From Cyclobacteriaceae bacterium (lineage in GTDB: Bacteria; Bacteroidota; Bacteroidia; Cytophagales; Cyclobacteriaceae): 64,000 bases of DNA. Of this stretch, positions 35,138 through 43,559 are shown piece after piece (within the stretch, counting starts at the first letter, position 1; every line of letters starts with the position of its first letter). Location: the NCBI GenBank assembly GCA_023151255.1, contig JAKLJG010000001.1, forward strand, positions 297,599-361,598, read 5' to 3'. Below the pieces are notes generated by a model. It worked only from the letters and a program-made list of their open reading frames with translations, was not told the origin of the DNA and made no database searches. Made by a program: the position numbers and the translations under genes.

Positions 35138-37471
35138 TCAGGCTTTCATCACTTTCACGGCACATTTTTTATATTCGGGCTCGCGCGAGATGGGGCAGAA
35201 GGCATCAATAGTTAGTTCATTAATCAACAGCCCTTCATCAAAGAAAGGAACGAATACCTGGCCGCGTGGAGGCTGGCCGCGCTCATTCACCGATGCAGGC
35301 AGCACCAGCTCGCCCCTGCGCGAAACCAGCTTCACTTTATCGCCCGTGCGGATGTTCATGTTGGCGGCATCCTGTACATTCAACTCCACATAGGCATGCG
35401 GCACTGCCTGGTGCAATACCGGAATCCTTCTCGTCATAGAACCGGTATGCCAGTGCTCAACTACCCTGCCGGTGCAAAGCCAGTATGGATATTCCTTATC
35501 AGGAACTTCCGGTGCAGGTTCGAAAGGCCTTGCCCATATCCAGGCTTTGCCATCGGGCTTGCCATAGAAATCAAATGAATCGCCTTTGGCTGCGGGATCG
35601 TATTTGGCGTGGTAGCGCCACTTGGTTTCTTTACCGTTTACGTATGGCCATTGAATGCCCGGCCTTGCTTTTAGTTCTTGGTAACTGGCCATGGCGTGCT
35701 CCGGCCCGTGATGGAAGCGGGTGTACTCTTTCCAGATTTCTTCAATGTGGTTCTCTTTTGTCCAGGGAAACAGATTTCCATACCCCATCCGTTTGGCCAC
35801 TTCTATAATCTGCCAGGTGTCGCTCAGGCACTCGCCTTGCGGCTCAATCATTTTTTCAAAATGTTGCGTGCGTCTTTCTGAGTTGCCGAACATGCCTTCA
35901 CGCTCTATCCACATGGCCGAAGGCAAAATCACATCGGCTACATCGGTAGTGGGTGTGGGATAAACATCGGACACCACAATAAACCGGTCTTCTTTCAGTG
36001 CACCATTGCGGTAGCGTTTCAGGTTGGGCATGGAAACCATCGGGTTGGTTACCTGTATCCACATGAACTTGATTTCTCCACGATCTAAGGCGCGAAACAT
36101 TTCAACAGTATGGAAGGTGGGCTTAGCCGGTATTTTTTCTACAGGTACTTTCCATATCTCAGCAGCTAACTTGCGGTCTTTTTCGTTGGTTACTGTTCCG
36201 TGAGGAAGCAGATGTGTGAGTGTTCCTACTTCGCGCACGGTGCCGCAGGCGCTCGGCTGACCGGTAAGTGAAAAGGGTGAGTTGCCCGGAGTGGAAATTT
36301 TTCCGGTGAGCAGGTGGATGTTGTATATCTGATTATTAATCCAGGTGCCCCGTGTATGCTGGTTGGGCCCCATGCACCAAAGCGACATCACTTTTTTATT
36401 CGGGTCGGCATACAGTTGTGCGAGATACTTGATGTCTTTAACCGATACGCCACACAATGCAGATGCTTTAGCAGGTGCATAGTCATTCAGGAAGTTTTTG
36501 AAATCATTAAAGCTGATATCACCGGGCTCATCGGTAAACTGAAAATTATCTTCAAGCCCATACCCGATATTGGTTTTCCCTTTTTTGAAAACACAGTGCT
36601 TTTCAATAAAACTACGATTCACCCATCCGTTGTTGATGATTTCATAGCAGATGGCATTGGCTAAGGCCAGGTCGCCTTGGGGTTGGAAGAGTATGGCTTT
36701 ATCGGCTGCCAGGCTGGTGCGTGTGGTGCGCGTGCCCAAATCAATGATGATGCTTTTTCTTTTCAGGCGCTGGTCAAGTAAACGCGAGAAAAGCACGGGG
36801 TGCATTTCGGCCATGTTATTGCCCCACAATACAAATACATCGGCATGGTCAATGTCTTCATAACATCCCATGGGTTCATCCAAACCGAAGGAGGTCATAA
36901 AGCCGGTTACCGCACTGGCCATACACAAGCGTGCATTGGCTTCAAGGTTATTTGTACCAATGCCACCCTTCATGAACTTGCTGGCCACATAACCATCAGG
37001 TATAGTCCACTGACCAGAGCCGTACATGGCCACTGCATCCTTGCCATGCTTGTCGATGGTCTCCTTCATTTTGTTCGCGACCAAATCCAGGGCTTCGGTC
37101 ATGGTTACTTCTACCCATTTGCCGTTGCGCTTAACTAAAGGTTTTCTCAATCTGTCTTTTCCGTACAGGGCCATCACCGAGTGGTAGCCTTTTACACAAC
37201 ACAGTCCTTTGTTTACCGGGCTGTCGGGGTCGCCTTTAACCGCAACGGCCTTACCGTTTTGCAAACCAATGAGCAAACCGCAGCCTACTCCGCAAAAACG
37301 GCAGGGCGATTTTTTCCAGGTGAGTTTATCATTACCTGTAAACTTTTCAACTCCCCCAAATGTAACCTTAGGCAGCATGGCTGTGGCCGCGCTGATGGCT
37401 GATGTGGCTGCCAGTTGCTTGAGAAAATTTCTGCGCGAATGGTCTTTAACGGTGTAAGCTTTCCTTTCCAT
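35138..37471 (-). CDS. napA: Periplasmic nitrate reductase catalytic subunit
   Basis: 777 residues. Twin-arginine signal peptide (SRRNFLKQLAATSAIS), one [4Fe-4S] site (CRFCGVGCGLLIG ... GLCCVKGYH), Mo-bisMGD domains, and the Mo-ligand Cys in ARLCMASAV. GNNMAEMHPVLFSR and VSDVYPTPTTDVAD are typical of NapA. It reduces nitrate to nitrite in the periplasm. Lies between napD (3 bp before) and napB (3 bp after). Molybdenum-cofactor genes are not in the window. Confidence 0.95.
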   Translation of the reverse strand: MERKAYTVKDHSRRNFLKQLAATSAISAATAMLPKVTFGGVEKFTGNDKLTWKKSPCRFCGVGCGLLIGLQNGKAVAVKGDPDSPVNKGLCCVKGYHSVMALYGKDRLRKPLVKRNGKWVEVTMTEALDLVANKMKETIDKHGKDAVAMYGSGQWTIPDGYVASKFMKGGIGTNNLEANARLCMASAVTGFMTSFGLDEPMGCYEDIDHADVFVLWGNNMAEMHPVLFSRLLDQRLKRKSIIIDLGTRTTRTSLAADKAILFQPQGDLALANAICYEIINNGWVNRSFIEKHCVFKKGKTNIGYGLEDNFQFTDEPGDISFNDFKNFLNDYAPAKASALCGVSVKDIKYLAQLYADPNKKVMSLWCMGPNQHTRGTWINNQIYNIHLLTGKISTPGNSPFSLTGQPSACGTVREVGTLTHLLPHGTVTNEKDRKLAAEIWKVPVEKIPAKPTFHTVEMFRALDRGEIKFMWIQVTNPMVSMPNLKRYRNGALKEDRFIVVSDVYPTPTTDVADVILPSAMWIEREGMFGNSERRTQHFEKMIEPQGECLSDTWQIIEVAKRMGYGNLFPWTKENHIEEIWKEYTRFHHGPEHAMASYQELKARPGIQWPYVNGKETKWRYHAKYDPAAKGDSFDFYGKPDGKAWIWARPFEPAPEVPDKEYPYWLCTGRVVEHWHTGSMTRRIPVLHQAVPHAYVELNVQDAANMNIRTGDKVKLVSRRGELVLPASVNERGQPPRGQVFVPFFDEGLLINELTIDAFCPISREPEYKKCAVKVMKA

Positions 37472-37474
37472 AAT

Positions 37475-37702
37475 TCAGGTGCTAAAACCAGAGATTAAAC
37501 TGATGTGTTGAATGGTAGTATCGCCCTTCAGGGCCTCCAAAAACTGTTCGTCTTCTTTCTCCGAATCCGAATCAGTTACCAGCACAATTACTTCCTGGTT
37601 ATCCGCAGGCAATACTTCACAGTGATTGAAAGATTGCAGCTTTTCAATCACCTGCGCCACTGTTCCGGCAATGGGAAATACCAGGTAACTTTTTACAGGC
37701 AT
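37475..37702 (-). CDS. napD: NapD-type nitrate reductase maturation chaperone
   Basis: 75 residues, ferredoxin-like fold: VKSYLVFPIAGTVAQVIEKL and HCEVLPADNQEVIVLVTDS match NapD's strand/helix pattern. NapD binds the Tat signal of NapA and holds back export until the cofactor is inserted. First gene of the nap operon, 3 bp before napA. Sequence similarity is modest, so context carries much of the call. Confidence 0.8.
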   Translation of the reverse strand: MPVKSYLVFPIAGTVAQVIEKLQSFNHCEVLPADNQEVIVLVTDSDSEKEDEQFLEALKGDTTIQHISLISGFST

Positions 37703-37739
37703 ATGGTTTCAAAATAAATAAGCAATGAATAAGAAATTT

Positions 37740-37753
37740 ATGACCAAAGTCAT
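37740..37753. promoter_or_regulatory. FNR/DNR-like palindrome between napD and the porin gene
   Basis: ATGACCAAAGTCAT is a 5-bp perfect palindrome (ATGAC/GTCAT) with a 4-base spacer, the geometry of FNR/DNR-family sites. It lies 37 bp upstream of napD and 51 bp upstream of the divergent porin, so it could control both. No regulator gene of that family is in the window. Confidence 0.4.
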
Positions 37754-37804
37754 TACCCTGAATTAAATTAAGGATTTCCTTTAGACGTGGCTATAATCAG
37801 AACC

Positions 37805-39124
37805 ATGAAAACCCTTCTATTTAGAATCGTTCTTTTTGTATTGATTGGTGTGTCCGGTTTGCTGTGTGCACAAGTCAACTTCTCCATCAACGGGCAGTAT
37901 ATGAACCGGGCCGAGTACCGGCATGGATTTTCTACACTTGCGGCCGCTGATCAGGACGCGGCATTTTTTGTTAGTCAGCGTGCCCGTGTGATGACCAGCC
38001 TGAAATTCCAGAGTGCAGAAATTTATGTGAGCATACAAGACATTCGTACCTGGGGCAGCACGGCTAATGCAGCTATTGATAATGCGGGCTTGCTTTCAGT
38101 ACATGAAGCATGGGTTGCGCTTCCGATTTCTAAAAAGTTTGCATTGAAAATGGGCCGTCAGGAAATAGCGTACGATGAAGACCGGCTTTTCGGAAGCCTT
38201 GACTGGTTAATGCAGGCCCGCAGGCACGATGCAGCTATTATAAAATTTTATGATTCGGCCAGTAACACGCAGATTCATGCTGGCTTTGCCTTTAATCAGG
38301 ACAAGGAACAACTGACGGGAACAATCTATACGGTACCCAACAATTATAAAACATTTCAATACCTGTATGTTAACAAGCCCTTTGGTAAAATAAAGTCATC
38401 GTTCCTGTTTTTGAACAATGGTGTTCAAATTCAAAAGCCAAATGTTATCCCGGTTGAATACACTACGGTATTTACGCAAACCTTCGGTCCTCGGTTAGTA
38501 TATAAGGAAAGTAATAACAAGTTATCCGGAAATGTAGCTTTCTACTATCAGACAGGCACCAACAACCTGAATCAATCCTTATCGGGATATGATTTGATGG
38601 CCGAACTGGCGTATGATGTGACTAAAAAACTTGTATTGACAGGGGGATTCGAGATACTGTCTGGCACCGATCAAATCAACGTACCTGCGGGCGAAAGTAG
38701 GTCCTTCAATCCGTACTACGGAACAAACCATCGGTTTAACGGGTACATGGATTATTTCTATGTGGGCAACCATATTAATTCTGTAGGACTGAATGATTAC
38801 TATATAAAAGGACTCATCAGAGGTTCCAAAACGTTAGTTGGTGCAGCCATGCATTTCTTCTCGGCTCATGCACAAGTTGAAAATAATGATGCGCCTGGAA
38901 CGGCAAGTGGTTCAAAACTGGGTAATGAACTGGATTTAACTATCGTTTATAAACTGAAACCAGGTATCAGTTTTCAGGGAGGTTATTCCCAGATGTTTGC
39001 CACGCAATCCATGGCCTTTCTTAAAGATGTGGCCGAAGGTCACAAACAAACCAACAACTGGGCGTATGTTATGCTTATACTCCGGCCCGGTGTAGAGTGG
39101 CCGCGAACCGGACTCAAGTTTTAG
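37805..39124 (+). CDS. Alginate-export-type outer-membrane porin
   Basis: 439 residues from the ATG at 37805 (a GTG at 37787 is less likely). Signal peptide (LLFRIVLFVLIGVSGLLCAQ), then alternating beta strands: FFVSQRARVMTSLKFQSAEIYVSIQD, then FALKMGRQEIAYDEDRLFG, as in the AlgE/alginate_exp family. It ends in a strand-rich C-terminus (GVEWPRTGLKF, terminal Phe as in outer-membrane barrels). Substrate cannot be told; nitrate or nitrite passage is possible from its divergent position next to nap. Confidence 0.75.
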   Translation: MKTLLFRIVLFVLIGVSGLLCAQVNFSINGQYMNRAEYRHGFSTLAAADQDAAFFVSQRARVMTSLKFQSAEIYVSIQDIRTWGSTANAAIDNAGLLSVHEAWVALPISKKFALKMGRQEIAYDEDRLFGSLDWLMQARRHDAAIIKFYDSASNTQIHAGFAFNQDKEQLTGTIYTVPNNYKTFQYLYVNKPFGKIKSSFLFLNNGVQIQKPNVIPVEYTTVFTQTFGPRLVYKESNNKLSGNVAFYYQTGTNNLNQSLSGYDLMAELAYDVTKKLVLTGGFEILSGTDQINVPAGESRSFNPYYGTNHRFNGYMDYFYVGNHINSVGLNDYYIKGLIRGSKTLVGAAMHFFSAHAQVENNDAPGTASGSKLGNELDLTIVYKLKPGISFQGGYSQMFATQSMAFLKDVAEGHKQTNNWAYVMLILRPGVEWPRTGLKF

Positions 39125-39336
39125 TGATTGGTTATAACTTCGGCTTTATAGCCAACCTTTAACAAGGCTTCGCTGATTTGCTTGTCGGTAGCCTCAGCTT
39201 CTACCGTAAGTGTCCGTTCAGGTGCAGTTAAATCAACACGCCATTTACCTTCACTGGCAATTGCATTAAGAACAGGAGTTACGGTAGCCACGCAACTGGC
39301 GCATTTTATGTTGGTTTTAAATTTAAGGGTTTTCAT
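39121..39336 (-). CDS. Heavy-metal-associated (HMA) domain protein, copper-chaperone type
   Basis: 71 residues from the ATG at 39336 (MKTLKFKTNIKCASCVATVT). It is a single ferredoxin-like HMA domain with a CASC metal-binding pair in place of the usual CxxC after MxC (here IKCASC), and ends ALLKVGYKAEVI. A free-standing cytoplasmic Cu(I) carrier that could feed the CopA at 48.9 kb (inference). It overlaps the porin's last 4 bp convergently. Confidence 0.85.
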   Translation of the reverse strand: MKTLKFKTNIKCASCVATVTPVLNAIASEGKWRVDLTAPERTLTVEAEATDKQISEALLKVGYKAEVITNH

Positions 39337-39421
39337 GTTGCCGCTTTTGTCGCAAAAGTAATAGGTGTGTATCAAAACCCTATTTACCAACATCAATAAA
39401 ACTGTAACAGCCTGCCAATAT

Positions 39422-41272
39422 TTACTGAATAACACAAGCTCCACCCGCGCAGGCAGCTTCAGCCTGCAGGTCGGTTGCATCATCCGGTTCGTAGATCTTG
39501 GTCAGGTCAATGGCGTGAAGTGATTTTTCCAGTTCTTCAAATTGTTCGCGGGTAATGTCTTCAAAAGGTGGCTGCTTGTAGTTTCCGCTATCGTAAGGCA
39601 GAACACTCAACCCGTTGTAGCTGGCTTTGTTTTGCCACATCCACTGCCCTACCTTGTCCCACTCATCGTCTTTAATGGAAACGGTAGCCGAAACATTATT
39701 GGCATTATATCCCATGCGGTAGCCGCTACGTACCCATTGCTGATTAAAGAGTTTAACCCGTTCGAGCATATCCATTACATTTTCATTGCGCAGAATACTT
39801 CCCTCGGGTGCTTTTTGCGGAATACATACAATGGCCTGTTTGCTGTTAAGTAAATCATCTTCGAGTAGCTCAGGATGGTTTAAGCTAAGGTATTCGTATA
39901 GTGCCTCGTTTTTGCCGATGCGCATTCTGCGCAGGTAGTAGTCGTTATGCCAGGCGTGAATGCCAGAGGATGTACCCAGTACCAGAGAACTGGTGCCCGA
40001 GGGTTTAATGGTTGTGCACCGGGCGGCAAAAGAAATACCGATTTTATCAGAAACTTCGATGTTTATGTGCTTGACTTCTTCGGCCGCTTCACGAAGGTCA
40101 AGCTTAGCCACCCGGCCGCTGGCAATGCCGGTCATGCCTACGCCAATCAGGGCGTCCTGTTCGGTGGTTTTTTTCCACTCTTCACGCAGGTAGTGGAAGT
40201 CGGTAAAGCCTGCCTGTAAAGTTCCGAGGAAACCGGCTGCCCGCGCCCGTGCATTTAATTCCTCCTGTGTTTCAACATCCGAAACATTTACTTCGCATAA
40301 GTTGCAAAACTGAAAGGGCCGCAGGGCAATTTCACAACACGGGTTAGTGCCCCAGTCGGGGTGGTTGCTGAAATAAAAACCGGGCTCTCCCGCACCGGAG
40401 AGTTCGATTTTTTTCCACAAGTCAAAAAATTCCTTTTGCGATGTATGTTCACGCGAGAGGACGGCCGAATTATTGGCACGGCCGCGTTGTTCGTTTAACT
40501 CCCACCAGTTGCCAAACTTGCAAGTCAGCATTTCTTCATCATCAGGTGAGAACAGCGAGATCATGGCCGACCTTCGGATGCCACCGGCCAGCACGGCATT
40601 GGCAATGTGGCACATGATATCGTGGCACTCAAGCGGAGTGAGGTGTTCACCGTTTGCTTTACGATCCAGAATGGCCATTACGTGGGCATGGCAAACTTTT
40701 AGGGGCTCTGGCCCCGGTGCTTTACCCCCGGCAGTTACCAGGCGCGCGCCTTTGGGCCTGATGTCGGAGTAATCAAAGTCGGGCATGGCATCATTCTGGC
40801 CAAAGTAGGCTTTCATAATCATTTTGATGGAATCGGCCCATCCCTCCAGGCTGTCGCCAATTAAAAAGCGTCTTCGCTTCTCTGCTTTTTGAATGGGAGG
40901 CAGTTTGGCTACATGATGTTGCTGTACCGAGAAGCCCACCCCGGTGCCTCCCAGTAACAAAAACATCGCCTCCTGAAATGCACGGATATCATCTACAGGC
41001 ATATAGGCACAGTTGTAAATACGGCTGTTGTTTTTCACAATCGGTGGGCCGGCAAATTGCATGGCCCGCATGGAGGGCAATACTTTTTTCTGCAAGACCC
41101 ACTGCATGTTTTCGCGGATTTCTTCGGCCAGGTGCGGGTACTTATCAATCATCATGGTTTCATACCGGCCGCAGATTTCGGGCCACACCTCCCTGCGCTG
41201 CAATTCGGGCAGGTAGCGCGCGTACTTCATGTAAATAACAATGTCGCTGAGAATTTCCTGATTGAGTTCCAT
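39422..41272 (-). CDS. nrdJ: Class II (adenosylcobalamin-dependent) ribonucleotide reductase
   Basis: 616 residues of a single-chain class II enzyme. Visible: NCAYMPVDD (first active-site Cys), GGTGVGFSVQQHH, ATP/allosteric region near residues 100-200, thiyl-radical/acceptor pair region in TNPCCEIALRPFQFCNLCEVN, and the C-terminal swinging cysteines CAGGAC. It makes deoxynucleotides with B12 and needs no oxygen or glycyl radical, which suits a variable-oxygen lifestyle. Shorter than the ~740-residue lactobacillus enzyme. No class I or III RNR is seen in this window. Confidence 0.93.
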   Translation of the reverse strand: MELNQEILSDIVIYMKYARYLPELQRREVWPEICGRYETMMIDKYPHLAEEIRENMQWVLQKKVLPSMRAMQFAGPPIVKNNSRIYNCAYMPVDDIRAFQEAMFLLLGGTGVGFSVQQHHVAKLPPIQKAEKRRRFLIGDSLEGWADSIKMIMKAYFGQNDAMPDFDYSDIRPKGARLVTAGGKAPGPEPLKVCHAHVMAILDRKANGEHLTPLECHDIMCHIANAVLAGGIRRSAMISLFSPDDEEMLTCKFGNWWELNEQRGRANNSAVLSREHTSQKEFFDLWKKIELSGAGEPGFYFSNHPDWGTNPCCEIALRPFQFCNLCEVNVSDVETQEELNARARAAGFLGTLQAGFTDFHYLREEWKKTTEQDALIGVGMTGIASGRVAKLDLREAAEEVKHINIEVSDKIGISFAARCTTIKPSGTSSLVLGTSSGIHAWHNDYYLRRMRIGKNEALYEYLSLNHPELLEDDLLNSKQAIVCIPQKAPEGSILRNENVMDMLERVKLFNQQWVRSGYRMGYNANNVSATVSIKDDEWDKVGQWMWQNKASYNGLSVLPYDSGNYKQPPFEDITREQFEELEKSLHAIDLTKIYEPDDATDLQAEAACAGGACVIQ

Positions 41273-41331
41273 GGTTGTTGTGTTTTTAGTTTAAAAAAAT
41301 AGGATTATGCATGACGTTTAATACAGGTATT

Positions 41332-42024
41332 TCATGAACTATCTTCAAGCTTGTTTTCAAGGCTCAGGACTTCCCGGAATAAGATGTTGTTTTCAAGGTC
41401 GATTAATTTTTTCAGTTCCGCTTCCAGTAGTTGTATGGCCTGGCAAACGGCCTGGTAATGGACGCCCCCATTTCGAAACGGAGTGTTGTAAGCTATGAGT
41501 TTCCGGATTTCTGACAACATGCGTATGGCCGAGTCGTGCTCCGCTTCCAATCGTTCAATCGGATATTGCATGCTGTACATGTAGGGGCAATTTGCCCGTG
41601 AACCCGTGCTTACCTTGCCCCATAGGTTTATAAAATCGGGGAACAGGATCATCTCTTCCTTATACAGATGCATCTCCAGTTTTTCGACAAGGGCCGTAAA
41701 GCATGTTCGTGTTGTTAATAATTCGTATTGGAGCGTTTGCTCCGCTTCAATGGCAGCATCAAGAACATAAGTGGTCTTCAGCAGGCATTGCCGTACGTGC
41801 TCGTGTTGCTCCAGGGTGGTAGCAAGGGCCTTGTCTAATGGTGTTGTGTTCTTATCTGCTTGTTTGGACAGCAGAAGCTCTTCTTTTACCCGTGCAGGAT
41901 TTACCGCGCACGCCCGGCAGGCATCTTCAAACTGCAGCAGCCGGCAGCGCAGGTAGTCAAGCCCGTGTTTCCTGAGTATGTTAACAGATTCAGGTTGCAA
42001 ACGCATAATCGCTTTGATCGTCAT
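41332..42024 (-). CDS. Divergent hemerythrin-like RIC/YtfE family protein
   Basis: 230 residues from the ATG at 42024. It keeps the two-part layout of Repair-of-Iron-Centers proteins: an ScdA_N-like head (NILRKHGLDYLRCRLLQFEDACRAC) and a four-helix HHE domain with TLEQHEHVRQ, EMHLYKEEMILFP, LEAEHDSA and LIDLENNILF. Against the other copy at 47.3 kb the head's CCGG is lost (LRCR), and the last ligand His (HIHLENN) is Asp (LIDLENN). It may bind a different metal or sense NO/O2 rather than repair iron centers. Shares a divergent promoter region with tnaA. Confidence 0.8.
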   Translation of the reverse strand: MTIKAIMRLQPESVNILRKHGLDYLRCRLLQFEDACRACAVNPARVKEELLLSKQADKNTTPLDKALATTLEQHEHVRQCLLKTTYVLDAAIEAEQTLQYELLTTRTCFTALVEKLEMHLYKEEMILFPDFINLWGKVSTGSRANCPYMYSMQYPIERLEAEHDSAIRMLSEIRKLIAYNTPFRNGGVHYQAVCQAIQLLEAELKKLIDLENNILFREVLSLENKLEDSS

Positions 42025-42069
42025 CACCTTATGTTAAAAAAGTTTTTACCGGAAGCGGGATTCGGTATC

Positions 42070-42127
42070 CAAACATAATAAAAGATAAAATACTCTTTTA
42101 TAAGTAGATCAAAAAAAGATAAGTTTG
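42070..42127. promoter_or_regulatory. Divergent promoter region of the RIC-like gene and tnaA with shared inverted repeat
   Basis: Minus-strand box TATGTTTG (42070-42077) serves the RIC-like gene; plus-strand TAAGTTTG (42120-42127) serves tnaA. Between them lies a perfect inverted repeat ATAAAAGA-N8-TCTTTTAT (42078-42101). The same repeat occurs in the nadA/queD gap. Confidence 0.55.
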
Positions 42128-42161
42128 CCGGTCAGGTAGGGGCTTCAGGTTGATTACAGAA

Positions 42162-43541
42162 ATGAAGAAGGAACGAACTTTGGCCGAACCTTTTCGGATT
42201 AAAATGGTTGAGCCGCTGCGGATGACATCCGAATCTTATCGTGATGGGGTGCTCCGGGAAGCAGGATACAATCCATTTTTGTTGAAATCGGATGATGTAT
42301 ATATTGACTTGCTGACTGACAGCGGCACAGGGGCTATGAGCGATCGCCAATGGGCGGGTGTTATGGTAGGCGATGAGAGCTATGCGGGGGCACGAAGCTG
42401 GCAGCACCTTGAATCGGTGGTTAAGGAACTTACCGGAATGCCATACATCCTGCCCACGCACCAGGGACGTGCGGCTGAGCGTATTCTATATGGACTGATT
42501 GGTGGTAAAAACAAAGTATTTCTTAGCAACACGCATTTTGATACCACAAGGGCAAACATTGAATTTACCGGTGCGCAGGCAATTGATCTTCCGGCCGCTG
42601 AAGCAGCCGATACCCAATCGGATTTTCCTTTTAAAGGGAATATGGATTTGTTAAAAATGGAAAGGGAGATTATTAACCGTGGATCAGAAAATATTGCAGC
42701 CGTAATAATGACGATTACGAATAACTCGGCAGGAGGGCAGCCTGTTAGCATGGAAAACATGAGGGCCGTAAGGGCCCTTTGCAGTGCGCACAAGCTCATG
42801 TTGGTCGTTGACGGTTGCCGCATGGCCGAGAATAGCTACTTCATAAGGCACCGCGAACCGGCTTATGCAAATAAATCGTATGAAGCAATTGCACGCGAGG
42901 TTAACGCAATGGCCGATGTATTTATCATGAGTGCAAAAAAGGACGGATTGGTAAATATCGGAGGAGTACTTGCGATGAAAAGCGAGCAACTCTATCGCCA
43001 ATGCACCAATCTGCTGATTATTTCAGAAGGATTCACAACCTACGGAGGTTTGGCCGGACGTGATATGGAAGCTATGGCCATCGGGTTGCGTGAGGTTTTT
43101 GACCCTGACTACCTTCATTACCGGATCAGGAGCACCATGTACCTGGGCGAGCAACTGCGGGCAAAGGGTGTTCCCGTTCTATGGCCTGTTGGCGGACATG
43201 CCGTGTATGTGGATGCAAAAAAACTGTATTCCAATATTCCGGTTGAACAATTTCCCGGTCAGGTGTTGGTGTGCGACCTCTATCTGAAAGGAGGAATACG
43301 ATGTGTAGAGGTAGGCAGCGTGATGTTTGGGAAGTACGATAAGAACAATTGCCTGATACCTGCACAACACGAGCTGGTGCGGCTGGCTGTACCCCGAAGA
43401 GTGTACACACAAAGCCATATCGATTATGTGGTGGATGTTTTTGACGATATTCTCGAATTAACTGACAAAACCAATGGCTACCGAATAGTTGAGGAGCCTC
43501 CATTTCTAAGGCATTTTACGGCAAGGTTTGAGAAAATTTGA
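42162..43541 (+). CDS. tnaA: Tryptophanase (PLP beta-eliminating lyase)
   Basis: 459 residues from the ATG at 42162. A fold type I PLP enzyme: YIDLLTDSGTGAMSDRQWAG, the PLP-loop THQGRAAE, the PLP lysine in FIMSAKKDGLVNIGG, and YGGLAGRDMEAMA. In the specificity region it reads GIRCVEVGS, resembling tryptophanase (AVEIGS) rather than the MERG of tyrosine phenol-lyase. Likely splits tryptophan into indole, pyruvate and ammonia; it may accept other amino acids. 18 bp before the tyrosine phenol-lyase gene, so they probably form one operon. Confidence 0.8.
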   Translation: MKKERTLAEPFRIKMVEPLRMTSESYRDGVLREAGYNPFLLKSDDVYIDLLTDSGTGAMSDRQWAGVMVGDESYAGARSWQHLESVVKELTGMPYILPTHQGRAAERILYGLIGGKNKVFLSNTHFDTTRANIEFTGAQAIDLPAAEAADTQSDFPFKGNMDLLKMEREIINRGSENIAAVIMTITNNSAGGQPVSMENMRAVRALCSAHKLMLVVDGCRMAENSYFIRHREPAYANKSYEAIAREVNAMADVFIMSAKKDGLVNIGGVLAMKSEQLYRQCTNLLIISEGFTTYGGLAGRDMEAMAIGLREVFDPDYLHYRIRSTMYLGEQLRAKGVPVLWPVGGHAVYVDAKKLYSNIPVEQFPGQVLVCDLYLKGGIRCVEVGSVMFGKYDKNNCLIPAQHELVRLAVPRRVYTQSHIDYVVDVFDDILELTDKTNGYRIVEEPPFLRHFTARFEKI

Positions 43542-43559
43542 ACGGATGATTTATTACGC

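Noticed and set aside
39121-39483. 120-residue version of the HMA protein
   Set aside because: The N-terminal 49 residues overlap nrdJ's 3' end; the HMA domain begins exactly at the ATG at 39336.
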